Origin: Oxytricha trifallax
Taxonomy: Eukaryota > Ciliophora > Spirotrichea > Sporadotrichida > Oxytrichidae
Assembly: GCA_000711775.1 (NCBI GenBank)
Contig: ARYC01017085.1
Location: 1 to 64,000 of the forward strand
Direction of reading: 5' to 3'
DNA: 64,000 nt
In this document: positions 58,040-64,000 of the stretch, in pieces
Layout of the letters: each line of letters starts with the position of its first letter
How positions within the stretch are numbered: the first letter of the stretch is position 1
Made by a program: the position numbers and the translations under genes
The notes under the pieces: model-generated
Told to the model about the DNA's origin: nothing
Databases searched by the model: none
Seen by the model: only the letters and a program-made list of their open reading frames with translations

Positions 58040-59390
58040 GATAAAGACTAGAATACAACTTAACTGCTAGTAGCAGCTGCAATTGCATCATCAACAGCAA
58101 TCTTAGCAAAAGAGCCCGCTCTATTCTTCACTTTGTCAGTACTACCATCTGTGTCTTTAATCCAAATAGCTCCGGATGTTTGCATTGTTACTGAGCATTA
58201 TTCCCAGCAGACTGGATCTAAATCATCATGTCTAGCTTTAGTTACGACATACTGTTAAGTTGGGAAAATAGGCCTGACCAATTCCGGTACCCAGGAGTTC
58301 GAAGCCGTGAAGGCACTTGCCTTTTACGAGATAAGTCTCGTATCGGATAACCTCGTTAGAATACGTCAGGCAAAGTATAGGGGTATCACGCCAATAAATA
58401 GTCGACTGTTGATGTTGATAGTATAATTCCGATAAAATTAAATTATATACCTATTCTTGCATCTTGGAGTTGAATGATTCAAGGATAGGTTAGGAGTTAA
58501 TAGACAGACCGCTAGATCTCAAATTGGACTCTATATGCTGTAGAAAAATCCCTGCATAAGACAACTTCAGCAGAGTATCTCTCAGGGTTTTCCCCCCTCA
58601 GCAAGCCAAACAATAAGTCTTTGCTGAGAAGGGGTTTTACCTGGACATATCCACTCACTAGAAAAGCAGCTGGACACAGAGACCAGAGAAATCATACGAA
58701 GTAGCGAAAGACCACATGAGACCTACCCAAAGCAAAATCGGTGAACGTGCGCAGTGTGAAGCTAGTCAGTTTAGTATATGGGTGTCATTCGCCTTGAACA
58801 GATGAAAATGAATCGCCAAAATTCAAAGTATGAATATCTCATTGTATCTATCTATCTGGCTGGCTGAGCCCCTGTATTAATTACCGTAAACAATTAAAAA
58901 AAAATATTAATGTTTAGCTTTACAAGGAGTGTAGCCTTTAGCAGATTGCACTTCTTCATCAGCTGAACAACCAAATAGTTGCCAAAGTCTCTTTTATATG
59001 CCAGTTATAGCATGTGACGGCAATATAAGTTTCCATTAGAGTAGTCAGAGAGGCTACACAGCAATCAATGTTATGAAAATTCTTTTTAGATTTGGGATAC
59101 CAAAGCAATCCTCATTCTTCACAACCAGTGTCCTTGTTTACATTATTGAGAGATGACATCGATGCATAGGTAACTTTTCCTCTGGCGGATGATGGCTCTA
59201 AGCAATCGACTCAAGTATCCGTAAATCGAGAAGAATTGTATTAGCACCAAACAGGTTCTACACCATAGTAGCCTTCTTTGCATCATGAGTCAACACCCTT
59301 TATTCTTCCAATTAAGGTTTGCATGAATGAATCACCCTACCTACTTCTCTTCCATATGCACCTCCCCAGCAATTTTCATCATCACTATTA
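58040..59390 (-). pseudogene. Decayed cysteine-rich ciliate protein gene, split by an insertion
   Basis: The minus strand carries, in more than one frame, remnants of a repeat-type cysteine-rich protein: NCWGGAYGREVGRVIHSC, CKEGYYGVEPVWCQ, GLLWYPKSKKNFHNIDCC, GYTPCKAK and, after the insertion, ARHDDLDPVCWEQC then SFAKIAVDDAIAAATSSQ. These resemble a widespread ciliate family with repeated GLCYPxCKxGYxGVGPVCW-type blocks; that link is from memory. Four in-frame TGAs and several lost cysteines mark it as a pseudogene or an unused germline copy. The break between GYTPCKAK and DPVCWE coincides with the insertion at 58,241-58,912. Confidence 0.6.
58241..58912 (+). mobile_element. ~670-bp GC-rich retroposon-like insertion
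   Basis: Flanked by CTAGCTTTA (58,232-58,240) and TTAGCTTTA (58,914-58,922), a likely 8-9-bp target duplication; the cysteine-rich coding sequence resumes on either side. It ends in an A-rich tail (AATTAAAAAAAAATATTAATG), as retroposons do. Near its start GAGTTCGAAGCC (about 58,296) is close to a Pol III B box. No protein coding seen. A SINE-like element is the best guess. Confidence 0.6.
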
Positions 59391-59856
59391 AAGCTGATTA
59401 TGCTTATTAAGTATATAATTATTCCATTGCTTATTTATTCTAAATATTATAATTATTAACATTATCACAAATCTTACTTTATATTTTACTCTTTAGGTTT
59501 TTTATATTTGTAATAATGCTGTTAATTTTACTGATGCTAAAATTGCTGTTAAAAATGCGTTAAATTCTGATTTAAAATATTAAAGTTATTATTTCCTTAT
59601 TTCAATATCTATGAAAGAAAGTTGAATATCTATTGTAGTAAAAAATAAATATCCTCATGTTTAAAGAAAAACGGGAAATGAAATGAGTTTAAATGAAAAG
59701 AATTAAGTAATAAACAATTTATTAAATCTAAAATCCAAATATTACAGTTATAATTTTAATAAGAATCCTAGTCAAAAATGTACAAGATCATAAATCATTA
59801 ATTAAACTTAAAATATCACAAATTATTTTAATTGCTAATTTAAAGATAATTGTAGT
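59391..59856. other. AT-rich spacer
   Basis: No feature recognised. Confidence 0.6.
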
Positions 59857-60261
59857 ATGTCAAACAACGAAATGAGTGAGTTACAGGGCTCCTTCCAATA
59901 AAAAAATATGCGAAACTTTAAGCAATAATACCTTATTTAAAACGACTTTCTTAAAATGTAGCCAAAAAAATATTAAAACAACTAATATAATAGTCTCTGT
60001 TACAGTTTTGGGTTCTTACTTTGGAATTCCTTTTATCAAACTCATAATTAATCAGAGTACGATATCAAACAATATAATTACAACCAAATTGGGTTGAAAT
60101 AAATAAAAAAACAACAAGAATAAGATTACTCCTCCATTTACAATCAATTTTTATTAATAATTCATAAAAAAAGATATAACTATATTCTAGAAGTTAAATA
60201 CAAATTAGAATGCAACCCAATAATTAAAAATTAAATTTATCATATAATGAATATGAAGTGA
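59857..60261 (+). CDS. Hypothetical glutamine/asparagine-rich protein, 134 aa
   Basis: ATG 59,857 to TGA 60,259-60,261 in ciliate code, starting MSNNEMSELQGSFQQKNMRN. It has many Gln (TAA/TAG), Asn and Tyr codons (LKQIKKQQEQDYSSIYNQF) and no known domain. Two in-frame start codons lie 15 bp apart. The standard-code reading of the same strand gives a different, less likely protein. Length is modestly above chance for a single-stop code, so it is a candidate only. Confidence 0.35.
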
Positions 60262-61220
60262 AAATAATTATTTAAAACAAGGTATTATTTCTTCAATATT
60301 TTATGGTATTTTTTAATGATGCCATTGATATGTAAAGAATAGATAATATATCCATATTATTGATAATTTAGTCTTTAAATAAACATAGTAAATAATCTAG
60401 AAGCAGCAGCAGGTACAATCAATTTTGTTATCGAAATCAAATTCATTAATTAATATAGCAACCAGTTTCTATTGTATCATGGTAAATTTGGCTTATTATT
60501 TATAAGTAAAAATGAGCAAAACATTGACAAAAAGTAGGTTAAAAATTAAATGAAGTTAATAACACCATTCTAAAGTAAGAAGAGTTATTTAAATTAATTC
60601 AAATAATACAATTAAGGTTGCTAAGCCTAAAATTATTAGGATTAATCAATTAAACAGTTTAAAATTTACCAAGACATTGTCTATGAATAAGCTGACAACA
60701 ATAAACCCTATAAAGCATAAAAAACTATAAACAATAAATTTAAGTAACAAAGCACTCAACAAGCTGTAGAAAGCGACACCATAAAAATATTGATGATAAA
60801 AGCCATAGATGTGAAAGCGGATAAATAAAAAATATATGCTTCAAGTTACAGCAATTTCCAAGAAAATATCAAAATATTAAATTTTAACTGCAATATTATG
60901 TTGATTTTATATTACTTTATTAGATTAAATTAATATCTATCAATTTCATATCCTTGAACAAGCAAATTACCTAATTAAGTGAAAATATAATAAGCAATGC
61001 CATTTATATTCCCAAAATTCAATAAATATCATGGAAAATAAAGAGTTACTGCTTATTAAAGGTGTATTGTCTCGGACTATCAAGTAAATTCATGCTAGAC
61101 TCATGAAAATTAAAGAATATGAATTTGAGTATATTTTATTCATCTAATTGCACAACTTATATCTCATTTTATTTGGTTCTATATCATTAATTAATAAAGT
61201 TTTACACATAATAATAATTT
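60262..61220. other. AT-rich spacer
   Basis: No feature recognised. Confidence 0.55.
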
Positions 61221-61420
61221 ATGAGATGTTTTAAAGTGAGTGATAAATTGAGTTTGCAAGGTTTGGACTCAAATTTGCAACAAATTAACATGAAGGTAAT
61301 ATGTCAAGTAATAAGCTTAAGAAATCTTTGCAGTCGCTCTTCTCGAAGAATATTTATACATATTTTTAAAAACTACCATTTTTTGGAGTTAATTTTTCCA
61401 TTAATACATCGCAGTATTGA
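61221..61420 (+). CDS. Small candidate gene, 53 aa with one intron
   Basis: ATG 61,221 opens MRCFKVSDKLSLQGLDSN. A 38-nt GTAATA..TTTGCAG intron (61,296-61,333) joins it to SLFSKNIYTYFQKLPFFG, ending at TGA 61,418-61,420, and the total is a whole number of codons. The unspliced frame is also open, so the intron is inferred from splice-site quality and more natural sequence. No family recognised. Confidence 0.3.
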
Positions 61421-61429
61421 AAGGTAATT

Positions 61430-62034
61430 ATAATTTAACCACAAATTCTTTTACTTGGACTGACATTAAGATAGTTTTAGTTAATCACATATTTTTGCTA
61501 CTTTCAAAAATTTAAAAATACCTGCGAACAAAGTGACTCCATACCAAATATATATATTATGTAAGCAAGAAATACTTACTTATTTGGAGGAGCTGAAGCA
61601 ATTAAGTGAGTAAATTAAAAATCTAAGATTATTTACATATAATACCAGAACTTATAAAAATAATGTATATTTCTATCATATATTTCTCAGTTATCCAAAT
61701 TTTTAATTTATATTAAAAGTTTATAGCGCCTGTTTTAAGAAAAAGACCTCATCTATTAATCACAGAAGACAAAGAACTGCAGACTATATAAGAAAGTAAA
61801 ATTGAAAATTTGAAGTCTTGATTAAAAGATAGCTAAAGTGAGCAATTTATCAGGGAATTTATAATTTAATACCTTTAATTGTTACTTTAATAGCTTTTAT
61901 TTTTGACTAACTTCACAATTCTTAATAAAGAATGATGCCTAATAAAATTTTCTCAGCTTAAACTATTTATACAATTTAAGAATAAATAGAGTACAAGAAA
62001 TTGATTTGGAAAGATATCTATTATGACGTGAAGT
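61430..62034. other. AT-rich spacer
   Basis: No feature recognised. Confidence 0.5.
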
Positions 62035-62443
62035 GAAAATACTACAAGATTAACAGTGAAATAAACAGCAAATTTAATATAAGCTTTTTGAAGATTCAAT
62101 TACTGTAAGTGAGGAGATATTTAATGAAATAGATTAATTTTAAAGATAAAGAAAGAGCTAAAGAAATATAATTATCATAGTTAGGTGTTGAATTAGAGGC
62201 TTGATGATCAGTCAATGGAATGGTCCCAATAATGACAGAAGAAGTAAATTAAATAAATATTTATAAATGTTTATAGACATGAGTAAATTTTAAGTTATTA
62301 GTAAAAATATGAATAGATTTGATAATAAAGGGGATAAATTTTATGATGAATTGGAGAATTTAGAAGATTTTGGAGGTTAAAAGAGTAATAAGAACAAAAA
62401 GTTTCAGATAGTCTAAATATAATTTATAATTATTTCTAAATGA
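62035..62443 (+). CDS. Coding-like region in two overlapping frames, unknown family
   Basis: A frame open from about 62,035, with MKQINFKDKERAKEIQLSQL starting at ATG 62,124, ends at TGA 62,202-62,204. The next frame begins with an ATG overlapping that stop (TGATG) and runs 79 codons to TGA 62,441-62,443, with SQWNGPNNDRRSKLNKYLQM and NKGDKFYDELENLEDFGG. The tight join suggests a single frame shifted by one indel, or two gene segments. The charged, glutamate-rich second half is the more convincing part. Confidence 0.35.
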
Positions 62444-62924
62444 ATTGAGTCTCAATTGATCTGTCTAGGCCAGAAAGTTTAATATCCCTAACCAATAATT
62501 ATAATTATAACTTGAAAATTTGATTGAATAACAATAAAAGTTATCAGTCATGATTATTAAAACTCAACTAGTCTGGAAAATAAAAAAAGCTAATTTCCTT
62601 TATTAAATGATAGAGAACAAATTATTAAAATCCTTTGAACATCAATATTTTTTTATTTGTACCAAGCATAAATAATAAAAAAATAATCAACCTCTTAATT
62701 CAATCAAGGTCTCTCATCATAAAGTGGTAATAACCAATATCCAGATAATTAAAATCTTACACAATCTTACCCATACTAATGCTGATAACAGTATATTATC
62801 GAGTTTCAATCTACAAATCAGAAGACGATGATCTAACAATTAAGACCAAGAAACCCTGGAAAACCTAAAAAAATTATCAATCCTCCTATACTTCAAATCT
62901 CAATTAAGGGAGGATTCTCTAGTA
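62444..62924. other. AT-rich spacer
   Basis: No feature recognised. Confidence 0.55.
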
Positions 62925-63600
62925 AATTATTAAATTAGAAAGTTAATTGTTGGGGGAGGTACCAATCTCACTCAGGGCTTTCTAATAAAACTTTCTACTA
63001 CACCAAGGCATGCTGAGGGTAGGCAGAGAGTTGCTGGGTTCACCTCATAAGAGGCCAGTCGGCGGGGTTCAATCTGGCAGTTACTCCTCAAGTGACCGGG
63101 TACCTAAAATTTCCCTGCATTTTTGAGTCACCTACCGTAAGTTCAGCTTTCTAGGTGGTGCTCAGCCTTCAACAGTGAGAAGATTAAAGCCATAGAAGTC
63201 AACGATAAGGTATTTTCTCCCACACCAGGTTTGGTTACTTAAGCTACCACAACGAAAGGATAGAGACTACATTTTCAGCAGCTGTTGGACTGGTTAGAGT
63301 TGTTACCACTCCTCCTTAATTGTTTGCAGTAAGCAGATCTTTGCGAGCTCTGCGGGAGGTACTCTCCGTCGCTAGTTGAGCAGAAATGTCACTAGCATTA
63401 GAGGCTCTTACTTCTTATGCATCTCGGTTTGGAGTGATGTGAAATAAGGAGCGGAATGTTTTTTCGGAGTTTTTTGTCTTCACGACTGCCACGTCACGGA
63501 TTGACAAGTCATCTCACTCAGATAAGTCTACTTCACTACTAAGATTGATGGCATGGTTTTAGTATTAAATAGTGATATGTTTAATTTGAGATTACTCATT
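62925..63600 (+). repeat. Dispersed ~700-bp repeat, copy 2, inverted to copy 1
   Basis: Reverse-complement match to 18,851-19,560. GGGGTTCAATCTG at about 63,066 is the B-box-like site in sense orientation; about 35 bp upstream is TAGGCAGAGAGTTGC, a weak A-box candidate. Substitutions and a ~20-bp length difference near 63,130 show the two copies diverged long ago. Confidence 0.8.
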
Positions 63601-63691
63601 TAATACTAGGATTCTTTAGTCAAGTTTAAGCAGTATACAGGTACTTAAACATAAAATTAAGTGAGTCAAAAATTCGTTCATTCTAAAAGTA

Positions 63692-63967
63692 TCATGAAAG
63701 CAGGGTAATAGTAAAAAAAATTATAAATTTCCTCTTAATAGCTACCCAATAACAATGACATATAATTTTAAATTCATGTTTAAAGCTATTAATTCGAATT
63801 ATGTAACACAAGAAATCAATCGATTCTTTTATTTTACATAAATAATAGTAGCAATAAATTTCCTTATTAGGAGTAGTAAAATTCGATGAGAAAAAACATA
63901 GTGAATAGAATTTAAAAATCAATAATGGTAGTATTACCAAATAGATAAGGGAGACTGAAACATACAC
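63692..63967 (-). CDS. Hypothetical 91-aa protein with a hydrophobic N-terminus
   Basis: ATG 63,967 to TGA 63,692-63,694, without TAA or TAG codons. Residues 1-28 (MYVSVSLIYLVILPLLIFKF and on) could be a signal peptide or membrane segment. The rest is rich in Ile, Phe, Tyr and Cys. Could be chance in AT-rich DNA. Confidence 0.22.
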   Translation of the reverse strand: MYVSVSLIYLVILPLLIFKFYSLCFFSSNFTTPNKEIYCYYYLCKIKESIDFLCYIIRINSFKHEFKIICHCYWVAIKRKFIIFFTITLLS

Positions 63968-64000
63968 TCGCTTTGTTCACATTGGTTACTCATAATAAAG

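Overview
The window reads as germline (micronuclear) DNA of a spirotrich ciliate close to Oxytricha. Three things point there. Long reading frames appear only if TAA and TAG are read as glutamine and TGA is the only stop. Two transposons end in C4A4 telomeric repeats and encode the transposase and kinase-like proteins known from Oxytricha telomere-bearing elements (TBEs). The DNA is very AT-rich, full of satellite, nested inverted-repeat elements and broken genes, as expected of DNA eliminated from the somatic nucleus. All assignments are by eye, without database searches.

Layout. 1-18,624: about 46 head-to-tail copies of a ~401-bp satellite. 18.85-19.56 kb and 62.93-63.60 kb: two diverged, oppositely oriented copies of one ~700-bp repeat. 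21.0-25.1 kb: a ~0.85-kb block in three tandem copies, each with the same decayed coding sequence; the third is split by a deleted TBE (TBE-1) with a clean ATT target duplication. 25-34 kb: AT-rich DNA with coding-like fragments, one copy of a ~500-bp inverted-repeat element, and a 1,380-bp element with an 8-bp target duplication. 34.28-37.50 kb: a second TBE (TBE-2) carrying two different inverted-repeat elements inside it.

The main find is at 40.22-50.67 kb: a ~10.4-kb unit bounded by ~115-bp inverted repeats that start with telomere-like CCCCAA tracts. It carries three intron-containing genes whose reading frames close exactly after splicing: a ~1,093-aa SecA/DEAD-like helicase, a 253-aa coiled-coil protein of unknown function on the opposite strand, and a ~540-aa DD34E Tc1/mariner-IS630 transposase. 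A small fourth reading frame lies near the right end, 42 bp from an exact 17-bp C4A4 tract. I do not recognise this gene set from any described ciliate transposon.

50.69-52.20 kb holds a long minus-strand gene with two homopolymer frameshifts, abutting the big element. 52.2-57.4 kb is dense in palindromes, including a near-perfect 969-bp one with smaller hairpins inside its arms. 58.0-59.4 kb is a decayed cysteine-rich ciliate gene split by a ~670-bp retroposon-like insertion. 59.4-64 kb is AT-rich with a few small coding-like frames. The genes do not form a shared pathway; the window is a layered record of insertions, and the 10.4-kb element is the only part that looks like a complete working unit.
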